A stretch of DNA of 64,000 bases from Paenibacillus whitsoniae (GTDB taxonomy: Bacteria > Bacillota > Bacilli > Paenibacillales > NBRC-103111): contig NZ_RXHU01000012.1 of NCBI RefSeq assembly GCF_003955665.1, forward strand, positions 1 to 64,000, given 5' to 3'. Each line of letters opens with the position of its first letter. Position 1 is the stretch's first letter. Below, piece by piece: positions 8,366-17,480 of the stretch. The notes under the pieces are model-generated. The model saw only the letters and a program-made list of their open reading frames with translations, ran no database searches and had not been told where the DNA came from. Position numbers and translations under genes: made by a program.

Positions 8366-8433
8366 AAAAAAAAGCCCCATCAAGGGCTCGTCATGGCAAA
8401 AAAGACCAAAAGGAGCCCTTGGTGACAGGCTCC
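8366..8433 (-). promoter_or_regulatory. Attenuator-like structured leader of the transporter gene
   Basis: Read on the minus strand, GGAGCC (8428-8433) can pair with GGCTCC (8412-8417). Downstream, a terminator stem AGCCCY/RGGGCT lies at 8373-8388, followed by eight T (8366-8373). The two are linked by a perfect 9-base alternative pairing: CAAGGGCTC (8413-8421) with GAGCCCTTG (8381-8389). Forming the second helix would destroy both the first hairpin and the terminator. This is the layout of a transcription attenuator or riboswitch expression platform. The ligand is not known; a Na+ or Li+ sensor would fit the gene. Confidence 0.6.
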
Positions 8434-8535
8434 TCCATTGTGCAGCAACTATTTAATTTAGTTTAGTTTAGGATATGAATGACATATGACGAATATGCAA
8501 TGTGATACCAATTTACAATGGACCGTCGGTTTCTG

Positions 8536-9372
8536 TCAAGCTTCTCGCGTCCCTTGTTCTTTGTGCGGTGCCCATACCGATCGGGTCCACGCAAGCTGCA
8601 TGCCAACTCGCTGCATATTATGCTGGCTGGAGCTGCCAAAGCTTGCTTGAGCGACCACGAGCTCACAGTTCGCCTTATAAGCCTCGTGCATGCGCCATTG
8701 CAGAAGTGCGGTTTGCAGACCTTTGCGTCTATAGGCAGGCACCGTTGCGGCTAACGTGAGTGATGCAATCTTGCCACTGGTATACATGACGGCTACCGCA
8801 GCGGGCTCATTCTGCCAGAAAGCCAGATACAGCTTCCATCCCGGGCGGCCGAGCAGGCCGATATTGTTATTGATGAAATGATGCTTATGGGCAATCTCCA
8901 TGCCTGCGCCCACACAATGAATAGCGGCATACATGTCAAAATCGGCTTCACTTTCAATTGGACGTATTCGTATACTCGCAGGAAGTTCGGGAAGCTCGCT
9001 GCTGGGGCGGCCGTAAAGAACAGAATGAAAGCCGGTTTGGTACAGCCCATGCACAGCTAGCTGCTCCAGTAATTTCGGGCTGATGCTGACAGGATTGATA
9101 TCCAGCTGAAACGTTCTGTTGCGGTCCCGGTAAAAGCGAATTACCTCTTCCAAGCTGTCTGCGTCTTCCTCGGAGAAGCCTTTAACGGAATTGAACAGCC
9201 CCCAGGGCATCGTTCTGATATAGAAAGCTGTCGTACTCCCATGCTTCCTTATTTCCACACCTTCCGGATTGCCGTTTCGTTCACCAATGGAGCTGATTCT
9301 TGAGGTAAAATAATCGGTTTCTGACTGCACAATACGCTTGGCCAATTCTTCATTCATCACTGGCAACCACAT
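8536..9372 (-). CDS. GNAT family acetyltransferase
   Basis: A 278-residue protein whose C-terminal half is a GNAT fold: ASLTLAATVPAYRRKGLQTALLQWRM is the acetyl-CoA motif A. The N-terminal half is a second, degenerate GNAT-like or lid domain with a FYRDRNRTFQLDINP stretch. Substrate unknown. GGGAG precedes the start at 9372, which overlaps the end of the SGNH hydrolase gene by 16 bases, so it belongs to the tail of the carbohydrate operon. An acetyltransferase beside a putative deacylating hydrolase may act on the imported sugars, but this is inference. Confidence 0.8.
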   Translation of the reverse strand: MWLPVMNEELAKRIVQSETDYFTSRISSIGERNGNPEGVEIRKHGSTTAFYIRTMPWGLFNSVKGFSEEDADSLEEVIRFYRDRNRTFQLDINPVSISPKLLEQLAVHGLYQTGFHSVLYGRPSSELPELPASIRIRPIESEADFDMYAAIHCVGAGMEIAHKHHFINNNIGLLGRPGWKLYLAFWQNEPAAVAVMYTSGKIASLTLAATVPAYRRKGLQTALLQWRMHEAYKANCELVVAQASFGSSSQHNMQRVGMQLAWTRSVWAPHKEQGTREA

Positions 9373-10370
9373 TCGTCTCCCACTCCCTGTCCAGTCAATA
9401 GCGTCAATTTCCCCATAATATGGTTAGCCATGATTGTATTCCCTTCAGCATTAGGATGCAAACGGTCTGGCAAGTAGTCCACATAAGCTTCCCCAAAAAT
9501 CTCCAAGCCGTCAACGTAAGTAAGATGGGCATCCCCGCAAGCCGTCAGCCCCTTCACCGCTTCCTGAATTTCTTCTCTCATCGTCACCAGGTTCATCCCG
9601 ACTGCATTCTCGTCTGTTTCCCGGTGTGGGCAATAGATAGGCGAAAATAGAAAAATAGGGGTATGCGGATGTTTTTCCCGAATGATCGCGACCATGCCGA
9701 TGACGGCTGAGCGAAACATCCGGATATTTAACGTATTGCCCCCCATCACATTAATCCCCAGGCACAGGGAAATGATGTCGGCGGGAAGATCCCGGATGAC
9801 GCGGGCGATCATCGGTTCGATGTGGCATTGACCAGCGAAGCCCAGACAGCACAGATCCCAGCGTTTACTTCGCGCGACGATAGCCGGCCACGTATGTGCC
9901 GGGCTCTCGGCGTCGGTGCTTTGCGTAATGGAGCTGCCGTACGTAATCCACCGGGGCTGCGTATGGGTCAAGGGAGCGGCCGATGCTCCGTCACTTACTT
10001 TCAGCGCCTTCACGATGACCGCCGCTTTTTGCGACAAATAGATTTCAATTGGCTTCATGCGCTCAGGCAAATTGGTAAATAAACACACGTCTTCCCCGGC
10101 CGGGAGCGTCCGTGTTTCGACGAATACGTCTTCGATGACAAGGTCAAACTGCACGTCTTCTTCCGCTGCAGCAACGTGCAGTTCTACGAGAACAGCATCG
10201 CTTAGAAAAGCGACCCGGACGCCCGCCGGTTGCCCTGCCCGCTCCACCAGCTTATCCGCATAGAGCCCGAGCTGCTCATGCGGCAATCGCCATGGCCGGA
10301 GTCCGGCATCCGTCTTTTCGATGGAGACGGCCCCCCGAAACCATGCTTCATTGAATTCAATCGTATGCAT
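9357..10370 (-). CDS. SGNH/GDSL-family hydrolase
   Basis: A 337-residue protein with an N-terminal beta-rich domain (1-140) and a C-terminal SGNH hydrolase domain. The catalytic blocks are ITYGSSITQSTDAES (Ser of the GSS block), LCLGINVMGGNT (Gly/Asn oxyanion) and DRLHPNAEGN (Asp and His). This arrangement is seen in carbohydrate esterases such as acetylxylan esterases. There is no signal peptide, so it acts in the cytoplasm. The ATG at 10370 is preceded by AAAGGTGA. Position between the sulfatase and an acetyltransferase suggests de-esterification of an imported oligosaccharide. Confidence 0.85.
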   Translation of the reverse strand: MHTIEFNEAWFRGAVSIEKTDAGLRPWRLPHEQLGLYADKLVERAGQPAGVRVAFLSDAVLVELHVAAAEEDVQFDLVIEDVFVETRTLPAGEDVCLFTNLPERMKPIEIYLSQKAAVIVKALKVSDGASAAPLTHTQPRWITYGSSITQSTDAESPAHTWPAIVARSKRWDLCCLGFAGQCHIEPMIARVIRDLPADIISLCLGINVMGGNTLNIRMFRSAVIGMVAIIREKHPHTPIFLFSPIYCPHRETDENAVGMNLVTMREEIQEAVKGLTACGDAHLTYVDGLEIFGEAYVDYLPDRLHPNAEGNTIMANHIMGKLTLLTGQGVGDECGCQ

Positions 10371-10521
10371 GTTCTCTTCACCTTTCCATTTAAGTATAGA
10401 GGCCCCTCGTGACCTCAATTATACGTTCCGATCATCCAAAAATAAACAGCTCGCGGTCCTCACCATAACGGTGCGTTTAAAGCTGGCATAGTGCCGCTTC
10501 GAGGATATACGCCAACACGTG

Positions 10522-10548
10522 AAAAAAGCCGCTATGATGCGGCTTTTT
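10522..10548 (-). terminator. Terminator after the sulfatase gene
   Basis: AAAAGCCGC, six-base loop, GCGGCTTTTT: a symmetric stem with T-runs in both directions. On the minus strand it follows the sulfatase stop by about 20 bases, so the SGNH and GNAT genes may depend on readthrough or on their own promoter between 10371 and 10520. Confidence 0.8.
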
Positions 10549-10567
10549 ATGCGATAAAGCTCTTGCT

Positions 10568-11974
10568 TCAAACCCTTGGCGCAACGGGAAGTACCGGCTG
10601 CTCCTGCAACATATCTCCGGTTGCTTGCATCCATGCAGCTAATTCGGTGGCAAGCCGCTCGATGTCTCCGGCATGTGCCGGATCTGCCGACAAATCGTGC
10701 GTTTCCCACGGATCGTTCAGCAAATCGAACAATTGGATCCGTTCGGTTCCTGCATTCGTTATCGGCGAGCGATAGTAACGAATCAGCTTCCACCGGCCAT
10801 CCGTGACCATCCGCTGAATATCCCGATAAGCGGAGCCTACAATACGACGAGCTCCTTCTCTTTCCCCTGCAAAAAGAGGGCAAAGACTTCTGCCTTCCGT
10901 TTCCTCCGGCAGGTCGACGGCGCAGAGCCCGGCAACGGTCGGGAAAATATCGATATTGCTCGCGAGCGCCTCCTCCTGCTTGCCCTTCGGCACGCCCGGT
11001 CCGTGGAAAATGAGCGGAATGTGCACACTGTGCTCGTAGAGGTTCTGTTTGCCCATCAATCCGTGCTGCCCGACCGCCAATCCGTGATCTGCGGTGTAGA
11101 CGATCAACGTATCATCATAGATGCCTTTCGCTTTCAATACCTCGACGATTCTGCCAATCTGCGCGTCCATATGACTGATCATTGCATAATAATCGCCCAT
11201 ATGTATGCGAATCTCGCTCTCTTCTCTCGGCCATCCTGCAAGCTTCTCGTCCCGAATCATCAGTTCGCCGTTATCGAAAGCATGCTCAGGCGCAAAGTTC
11301 GGCGGCAGCGGCAGGCTAGCCCGGTCGTACATGCTGGCATACGGCTCCGGCGCGGTGCGCGGATCGTGCGGCGCCGTATACGCCACATACAGGAAAAACG
11401 GCTCATCCTGCCCATAACCCGCGATAAAGTTGATAGCGGCATTCGTAAACAGCTCCGTCGAGAACGTATGTTCCACATACTCCTGCTCCTTCGGATACGC
11501 ACCGGTCGGATCATAATCGTACACAGGAACCTGCGTATGATCGCTCATGCCGCCAAACAGCAGCTTATCCCCTCCTTGGAAGCCTCGGGTAAAGCTTGCC
11601 TTGTCGTTATGCCATTTGCCGACGGCATGTGTACGGTAGCCCGCCTCCTGCATCGCTTGCGGCATGATCCGGACATCTGGGCGAATGACGTTCAAATTTT
11701 CCCGGGTGACCATGTCCTTGCCGACCGTCGCCCGGAAAATCGGGATGCCCGTTTGCACGCACGCCCGGCTTGGTGCGCACAACGCCCCGGTCAGACCGCC
11801 GATGATATGCGTGTTGCGGCAAGCGGTCCCTCCGGCTGCCAACGCATCCAGCACCGGCGTCTGCACAGCTTCCCGGCCGAACGCACCAATGGCTTCCCCA
11901 CGATGATCGTCGGTGATAATAAATACGACATTCGGCTTCTTCGCTGAAAATTCCTTGATGTTCTGTTCTTTCAT
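10568..11974 (-). CDS. Type I sulfatase (formylglycine-dependent)
   Basis: A 468-residue arylsulfatase-type hydrolase that would cleave sulfate esters. N-terminal metal site KPNVVFIITDDHRGEAIG; the cysteine to be oxidised to formylglycine lies in CAPSRACVQTG near residue 63, matching the CXPSR maturation rule; later DTLIVYTADHGLAVGQHGLMGK carries more metal and sulfate ligands. There is no signal peptide, so desulfation is predicted to be intracellular. ATG at 11974 follows GAGGT by 6 bases and is preferred to a GTG at 11986. No formylglycine-generating enzyme lies in the window; one is needed elsewhere in the genome. It lies 48 bases after the binding-protein gene. Confidence 0.93.
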   Translation of the reverse strand: MKEQNIKEFSAKKPNVVFIITDDHRGEAIGAFGREAVQTPVLDALAAGGTACRNTHIIGGLTGALCAPSRACVQTGIPIFRATVGKDMVTRENLNVIRPDVRIMPQAMQEAGYRTHAVGKWHNDKASFTRGFQGGDKLLFGGMSDHTQVPVYDYDPTGAYPKEQEYVEHTFSTELFTNAAINFIAGYGQDEPFFLYVAYTAPHDPRTAPEPYASMYDRASLPLPPNFAPEHAFDNGELMIRDEKLAGWPREESEIRIHMGDYYAMISHMDAQIGRIVEVLKAKGIYDDTLIVYTADHGLAVGQHGLMGKQNLYEHSVHIPLIFHGPGVPKGKQEEALASNIDIFPTVAGLCAVDLPEETEGRSLCPLFAGEREGARRIVGSAYRDIQRMVTDGRWKLIRYYRSPITNAGTERIQLFDLLNDPWETHDLSADPAHAGDIERLATELAAWMQATGDMLQEQPVLPVAPRV

Positions 11975-12022
11975 CGTATACCTCACTATGGTGAAACTGG
12001 AGTTATTACATTCGGCTTGCAG

Positions 12023-13675
12023 CTACTTTTTCGATTTAAACTGGTCATAGGCTTGCTGATAGATTTCTAGGTAGCGTTTGATGTTCATTTTATCCAGCGT
12101 ACTTAAGTAATTGTTCCATTCCTTATCGACGTCCAGCGATCCCGTCACCGTCTTCGCGAAAAATTCGCTTCTGTAGTCCGTAATCGTCTTCTCCAGCGAT
12201 GACAGCTCTTCCGCCTGTTCGTTGGTGAAGAACAGCGGCGGCACAATTTTGCTTGGGTCGGTTTTGTATGGCTCATACTTTTTAGTTTCATTGTACAACA
12301 CGAGTTCTAGCGAGTTTTTCGGATCTGCCGCCACGCTTAAGCGCAGGTCGTTGGTGCGCAGGGACGGACCCGCTTGCGCCCAGTGGATGTTTTGCAGCTT
12401 GCCGAATGTCGCGATCGGTTTCCATGTCGCTTGCTTGCCGTTTACGCCCAGCTCGCCCTGCTCCGGACGCACCCATTCTTGACCGGGACGGCCTTGCGTG
12501 CTGCGCAGCGTCGCTTCTTCCGACAGCAGCAAGTCAGCCAAACGGAAGGCGGCGGCGGGATTTTTCGTCTTATTGGTGATCACATACTGACCAGAAGATA
12601 CCGCGTACGGATTGTACGCCGTCGAACGTATGCCTGTCGGCCCCTTGAGCGGCGGTACGGCAACAAAATCTTTGAATCTCTCGTTATCGGCATCGACAAA
12701 GACCGTTTGGTTCTGCGAAGCAACCGCTCCGACGATCGGGATCTCCGGGTTCATGCCCATTTGTTTCAACTGGTTGCGATCCTGCGTAAACGTCTGTGGA
12801 GAAATCAACCCTTCCGCAAACATGTTATGCAGATACTTTAAGGCATCTTTCCACTCCGGCTGATTGTAGGCAACTTGCACCTTGCCATCCTTCACAAATT
12901 TCAGATTGAAATCCTTCTCGATAAATGCGCTGGTCAGAAAGAGATCGAGCGTCGAGGAAGGGCCATTGGTCGCGCCGACCAGCGGGATTTCATCCGCCTT
13001 GCCGTTCCCATTCGGGTCCTTCTCTTTAAACGCTTTGAGTACTTGATAAAACTCGTCCGTCGTTTCCGGCACTTTTAAGCCGAGCTTATCCAGCCATGGT
13101 TTATAAATCCACATTTTCTGACCAAGCGAGCAGTGGTAGCATTCATTGACTTGCGGCACCGAGTAAATTTTGCCGTCAGGCAGCGTAATCAAATCTTTGA
13201 CATAGGGAACCTGCTCGTACATCTTTTTCATTTCCACGCCGTATTTGTCAATATACGTATTGAGCGGAAGGAATACGCCGTCTTTCCCGTAAATGGATTG
13301 CTGAACCTGGGATACGTTCATATTCAGCAGGACATCCGGATAATCGCCACTGGCGAGCGAAACGTTCAGCTTCTCGGCAAATGTTTTCTCTGGCGCGACC
13401 TCCCAATCAATATGGATGTTCGTCTTTTCTTCCAGCCATTTCGTAAACTCGTTCGTGGCAAAATTCTCAACGATGCTGGAGCCTTTAACCATCACCCTGA
13501 GCGTCGTCTTTTCTTTGGTGATCGGGAATTCGCCTGCTGGCGTGACTTGATCGTCGCTGATGGCTTGCGTTCCTTGTGCCGATGGTGACGATTCCTGGGA
13601 CCCGCTTTCGGAACACGCGCTTAGCAGGGCTAGAGATGTTGTCAGAGCCACGGCAACTGTTAAAGCCTTTTTCAT
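12023..13675 (-). CDS. Carbohydrate ABC transporter substrate-binding lipoprotein
   Basis: A 550-residue extracellular solute-binding protein of the LipO/YtcQ type. The signal peptide ends in a lipobox (LALLSAC, Cys about residue 21), so it is anchored to the outer face of the membrane. The body shows the two-lobe pattern of this family, including TLRVMVKG near the mature start and NPNGNGKADEIPLVGATNG, a calcium-loop-like segment common in these proteins. It follows its permeases by 16 bases. Large size and the YesM/YesN neighbours point to an oligosaccharide substrate. Confidence 0.93.
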   Translation of the reverse strand: MKKALTVAVALTTSLALLSACSESGSQESSPSAQGTQAISDDQVTPAGEFPITKEKTTLRVMVKGSSIVENFATNEFTKWLEEKTNIHIDWEVAPEKTFAEKLNVSLASGDYPDVLLNMNVSQVQQSIYGKDGVFLPLNTYIDKYGVEMKKMYEQVPYVKDLITLPDGKIYSVPQVNECYHCSLGQKMWIYKPWLDKLGLKVPETTDEFYQVLKAFKEKDPNGNGKADEIPLVGATNGPSSTLDLFLTSAFIEKDFNLKFVKDGKVQVAYNQPEWKDALKYLHNMFAEGLISPQTFTQDRNQLKQMGMNPEIPIVGAVASQNQTVFVDADNERFKDFVAVPPLKGPTGIRSTAYNPYAVSSGQYVITNKTKNPAAAFRLADLLLSEEATLRSTQGRPGQEWVRPEQGELGVNGKQATWKPIATFGKLQNIHWAQAGPSLRTNDLRLSVAADPKNSLELVLYNETKKYEPYKTDPSKIVPPLFFTNEQAEELSSLEKTITDYRSEFFAKTVTGSLDVDKEWNNYLSTLDKMNIKRYLEIYQQAYDQFKSKK

Positions 13676-13691
13676 CGTAAAAACCTCCCCT

Positions 13692-14585
13692 TTAGCCTTT
13701 TAGTGAGCCAATCATCATGCCTTTGACAAAATGCCTTTGTAAAAAGGGATATATGATGAGCACCGGCAGCGTGGATACGACGATCAGAGAAAACTTCAAG
13801 AGCTCCCGCAAGCCGTCTCTCGCCGCCTGATCGGCAACGTCGGAAATCATTGACGCATCAACCTCGTTTTGCACCAAAATATCCCGTAATACCAGTTGAA
13901 TCGGGTACAGCTCCTGATGTTTTAAATAGAGCAGCGCGTTAAAATACTGGTTCCAATGGCCGACGGCATAAAACAAGGCGATAACTGCGATGATCGGCCC
14001 TGACAACGGAATCACGATTTTGCGCACGAACGTGAAATCGCTGCAGCCATCCAACTGGGCGGCTTCGAGCAATTCGTCGGGAATCGTCGTTTGAAAGTAC
14101 GTGCGGGCAATGATCATATTCATCACGGCAAGCGCCCCCGGAATAATCAAAGACCACCTAGTGTCGATCATACCCAGCTCTTTCACAACCAGGTAGGACG
14201 GAATCAGCCCGCCGGAGAACATCATGGTGAAGACGAACAAGGCCATCAGCGCATTGCGGGGCATAAAATCCTTTCTTGCCAGCGGATACGCCGCAATCAG
14301 CGTAAACAGCACATTAATCGTCGTGCCTACCACGGTATAGAAGACCGAATTCAAAAAGCTCGACATTATTAAACGATGCTTAAAGACCGCTTCATAGCCC
14401 GCCAGCGTCGGATCAACCGGATATAACCAGACTTTGCCGGAAACGACCGCTGTGGAAGAGCTGAAGGAAGCGCTGACAATATAGATGAGAGGATAGAGAA
14501 TCGTAATCGTGAATACGGACAGGATGATGTAGTTCAAAATCGTAAACAGTCTGTCATCCGCACTTTCTTTTATGCTTCCCGTCAT
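13692..14585 (-). CDS. Carbohydrate ABC transporter permease (YtcP type)
   Basis: A 297-residue membrane permease with six segments. The ATPase-contact EAA loop reads EAAQLDGCSDFTFVRKIVIPLSGP near residue 185. The C-terminus KGMMIGSLKG is typical of the YtcP/LplC group. It lies 15 bases after the partner permease and 16 bases before the binding protein. No ATPase is encoded in this cluster, as is usual for these systems, which share a general MsmX-type ATPase encoded elsewhere. Confidence 0.93.
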   Translation of the reverse strand: MTGSIKESADDRLFTILNYIILSVFTITILYPLIYIVSASFSSSTAVVSGKVWLYPVDPTLAGYEAVFKHRLIMSSFLNSVFYTVVGTTINVLFTLIAAYPLARKDFMPRNALMALFVFTMMFSGGLIPSYLVVKELGMIDTRWSLIIPGALAVMNMIIARTYFQTTIPDELLEAAQLDGCSDFTFVRKIVIPLSGPIIAVIALFYAVGHWNQYFNALLYLKHQELYPIQLVLRDILVQNEVDASMISDVADQAARDGLRELLKFSLIVVSTLPVLIIYPFLQRHFVKGMMIGSLKG

Positions 14586-14600
14586 GGAGACGCCTCCTTC

Positions 14601-15578
14601 TTACCACAGACTCGTTTGTCCCAATTTTCTGGCGATTCGATTGACCAGCACCAACAGGACCAAGTTGATGACCGATTTAAACAATCCAATGGCCGACGAA
14701 TAGGAATAGTTGATCGCTGTCGAAGCCAGACCGACTTTGTACACAAATGTATCGATCACCTCAGATGAGCTCAGATTGAGCGGATTCTGCATGAGCAATA
14801 CTTTTTCAAAGCCAATGTCCAGCACATGACCGGTGTTCATGATCAGCAAAATGACGGCCACCGGCATAATCCCCGGCAAATCGACGTGCCACATGCGGCG
14901 CACCTTATTGGCTCCGTCCATCACCGCCGCTTCATGCAGCGAGGGATCGACCGCCGCAAGCGCAGCCAAGTAGATGATGCAAGAAAACCCAACATTTTGC
15001 CATATCCCAGACCAGACAAACACGTGCGAGAACCACGCGGGAATGCCCATGAAATTAACGGAGGGAAGCCCGATAAACTTCATAATCGTTTGCACCAGGC
15101 CAACACGCGGATCCAACATTTGCAGGATGATGCCGACCATCACGACGACGGAAATAAAATGCGGCGCGTACGTGACCATTTGCACGGTCTTCTTAAAAAA
15201 GCGCGCATTCACATAGTTCAGAGAAAGAGCAAGGATGATCGGGAACGGAAACCCTGCAAACAGGCTGTACAAACTGAGCAGCACGGTATTCTTCATGACC
15301 CGAACGAACTCATACGAATGGAAAAACCGGTCAAAATGCTTGAGTCCTACCCAATCGCTGCCCCAGACCCCTTTGGTCGGAATATAATTTTTGAAGGCAA
15401 TGAGCGCCCCGTACATCGGCACGTATTTGAAAATGATCAAGTAAATAAGCGGCAGCAGCATAAACAGGTAGAGCTGCCAGTGGCTGATTGCGTTATTCCT
15501 TAGTCGGAATAGATAGCTTCCCATTCTTTTACCGACAACGGCAGGTATGACGCTGCTCTTGCTAGCCGTAGCTTCCAT
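14601..15578 (-). CDS. Carbohydrate ABC transporter permease (YteP/LplB type)
   Basis: A 325-residue permease with six membrane segments; opening segment WQLYLFMLLPLIYLIIFKYVPMYGALIAF is the signature of the YteP/LplB group. The EAA loop reads EAAVMDGANKVRRMWHVDLPGI near residue 215. The ATG at 15578 follows a very strong GGGGGAGGGG site; the longer frame upstream to 15665 has no ribosome site. First gene of the transporter part, 96 bases after the kinase stop; a regulated promoter probably lies in that gap. Confidence 0.93.
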   Translation of the reverse strand: MEATASKSSVIPAVVGKRMGSYLFRLRNNAISHWQLYLFMLLPLIYLIIFKYVPMYGALIAFKNYIPTKGVWGSDWVGLKHFDRFFHSYEFVRVMKNTVLLSLYSLFAGFPFPIILALSLNYVNARFFKKTVQMVTYAPHFISVVVMVGIILQMLDPRVGLVQTIMKFIGLPSVNFMGIPAWFSHVFVWSGIWQNVGFSCIIYLAALAAVDPSLHEAAVMDGANKVRRMWHVDLPGIMPVAVILLIMNTGHVLDIGFEKVLLMQNPLNLSSSEVIDTFVYKVGLASTAINYSYSSAIGLFKSVINLVLLVLVNRIARKLGQTSLW

Positions 15579-15674
15579 AAACCCCTCCCCCATTTCGATA
15601 ACCGTGACGTGGTTAATGTAATCGCTTACTGTCTTTAGGATACAAAAGAGGGGAGGTTCCGGCATTGTGCTGTT

Positions 15675-17480
15675 TTATAGCGGTATGACTTTTTTTGTGG
15701 GCGAAGCCGGCATGCGGATTGTTACTTTCGTGCCCGCCCCCCACTCGCTTTGAACGGAAAGCCCGTACTGCTGTCCGAACACCATCTGAATTCGGTTGTG
15801 CACATTGAGCAGCCCGATGCTGCCTTCGTACATGGCTTGTGCATCCTCCAGCCGCTCCTCCTGACTGGTCCTAAGCCGTTCGTTTAATTGCAGAAGAGCT
15901 TCCTGTTCAATGCCGCAGCCATTATCTTCGACCGTGACATAGAAATCCGTCTCATCCCTCCAGGCGTCAATCCTGATCGTGTGCGAATCTTCAATGCCGT
16001 CAGGAAACGCATGTTTGAACACATTTTCGACCAGGGGCTGCAGCGTCAACCGAACCATGCTGTCCAGCAAATAATCCGTGTTGATGCGAACATCGATTTC
16101 AAATTCGCGCTGGTTGCGGTATTTCATAATCGACATAAAATAGAGCACATGTTTCAGCTCGTTGGCGACTGTAATTTCCTCCAAATCGGTGCGGACGGAG
16201 TAGCGCAGCATATAGGACAGCGAACGAACGATATCTTTGATTTCGCTTGATTTCTGGATCACGGCATAGCAAATAATAATCTCCAGTGTGTTGTACAAAA
16301 AGTGCGGATTAATCTGCAGCTGCAGCGCTTGGAACTCGGCCAGCTGCCGTTTCATAAGATTGTCCTGATTGCGGAGTTCGGTCTCATAGACCCGTTCGAC
16401 AAGCTCCTCCAGCCGCGTAACCATCGTATTGTAGCTGATAATCAGCTGATCCATCTCATCGCGGCTTCCGGAAACCGGCACACGCGTCCACTGCCCTTTG
16501 GCCGTCTTGCGCATCCCGCTTTCCAACAGTCGAACAGGCCGGACGATCGATTGGCCGAACCGATACGCCAGATACAAAGCGGCAATCAACGTGAGGAGGC
16601 CGACGATGAGCGTTGTTTGCCGCAAGTCTGAAATCGGTTTGCTCTGTTCCGCGACCGACATGCTGGCGACGAGCGTCCAGCCGGAATAGTCGGACTTGCG
16701 GCTGAAGAACACCCGCCCCGGCTCGCCTGGCAGCTCAAAAACCTGGTCGGTCTTGGCTTCAACGGTGTCAAAATGCATGCCGTCCAGCTGTTTGCCGATA
16801 CGGCTCGAGTCGGGATGGTATAAGATTTTCCCGCGATCGTTGACGATGAAAAAATAACCGGATTCCCCGAGCTTGATGCCCTTCCAGAGCGTCGTCAGCT
16901 CCCCGATTTTCAGCTCGAAGCCCATAATGCCTTTAAAGGATTTGGATGAAGCGCGATCCGCCAATTTGCGTATCAGGGTGAGGTGACCGTCCAGAAAGCC
17001 CGAATCCTGAATTTTCAGCTTTCCGCTGATATCCTCGTCTTCTTTCAACTGCTCGACATATTCCTGGAACCCTTGGTAATTGAACGGAACGACGTGGACA
17101 TTGAAATCCGTGGCCTGAAACCCGTTGTATCCGACGATGTACGTCATAGAGATTTCAGGATTGTTGATGAGAACGGGCTGAAATACGCCCTTCATCGCCA
17201 TTTCAGACGTATAAAAGTCAGACGTCGAATTGGGAGGCAGGTCCAAGGCCTCTTTGACGACCGGCGAGATCATAATCGAAAGCGTCGCCCGCTCGTAGCT
17301 TTTCAAAAATAAATCCGTTTCATGCAGGACATTATCTACGATTTGCGTCAAGAGTCCTTCATACTGGTCCTCCAATGCGTTGGACGACCGCCAGTAGCCG
17401 GTGACCCCCACCGTCACCAGAGCCAGCGTGATCAGGATGACAAAGTAAATGTAAACTTTACGAATCAGACTGTGATTCAT
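15675..17480 (-). CDS. YesM-type sensor histidine kinase
   Basis: A 601-residue membrane kinase. A membrane segment at 10-30 and another near 290 enclose an extracellular Cache-like sensor; HAMP follows at about 310-365. The phosphoacceptor lies in LQINPHFLYNTLEIIICYAV, as in LytS/YesM kinases, and the ATPase boxes are LQPLVENVFKHAF, VTVEDNGCGI and GSIGLLNVHNRIQ. It should sense an extracellular sugar or the loaded binding protein and phosphorylate the neighbouring AraC-type regulator. The start overlaps the regulator stop by one base (TAATG). Confidence 0.95.
   Translation of the reverse strand: MNHSLIRKVYIYFVILITLALVTVGVTGYWRSSNALEDQYEGLLTQIVDNVLHETDLFLKSYERATLSIMISPVVKEALDLPPNSTSDFYTSEMAMKGVFQPVLINNPEISMTYIVGYNGFQATDFNVHVVPFNYQGFQEYVEQLKEDEDISGKLKIQDSGFLDGHLTLIRKLADRASSKSFKGIMGFELKIGELTTLWKGIKLGESGYFFIVNDRGKILYHPDSSRIGKQLDGMHFDTVEAKTDQVFELPGEPGRVFFSRKSDYSGWTLVASMSVAEQSKPISDLRQTTLIVGLLTLIAALYLAYRFGQSIVRPVRLLESGMRKTAKGQWTRVPVSGSRDEMDQLIISYNTMVTRLEELVERVYETELRNQDNLMKRQLAEFQALQLQINPHFLYNTLEIIICYAVIQKSSEIKDIVRSLSYMLRYSVRTDLEEITVANELKHVLYFMSIMKYRNQREFEIDVRINTDYLLDSMVRLTLQPLVENVFKHAFPDGIEDSHTIRIDAWRDETDFYVTVEDNGCGIEQEALLQLNERLRTSQEERLEDAQAMYEGSIGLLNVHNRIQMVFGQQYGLSVQSEWGAGTKVTIRMPASPTKKVIPL

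Noticed and set aside
8519-8531. Possible third TetR operator (GACCGTCGGT)
   Set aside because: Only 10 of 13 positions match and the left half-site is broken; it lies downstream of a gene end, about 200 bases upstream of the transporter on its strand.
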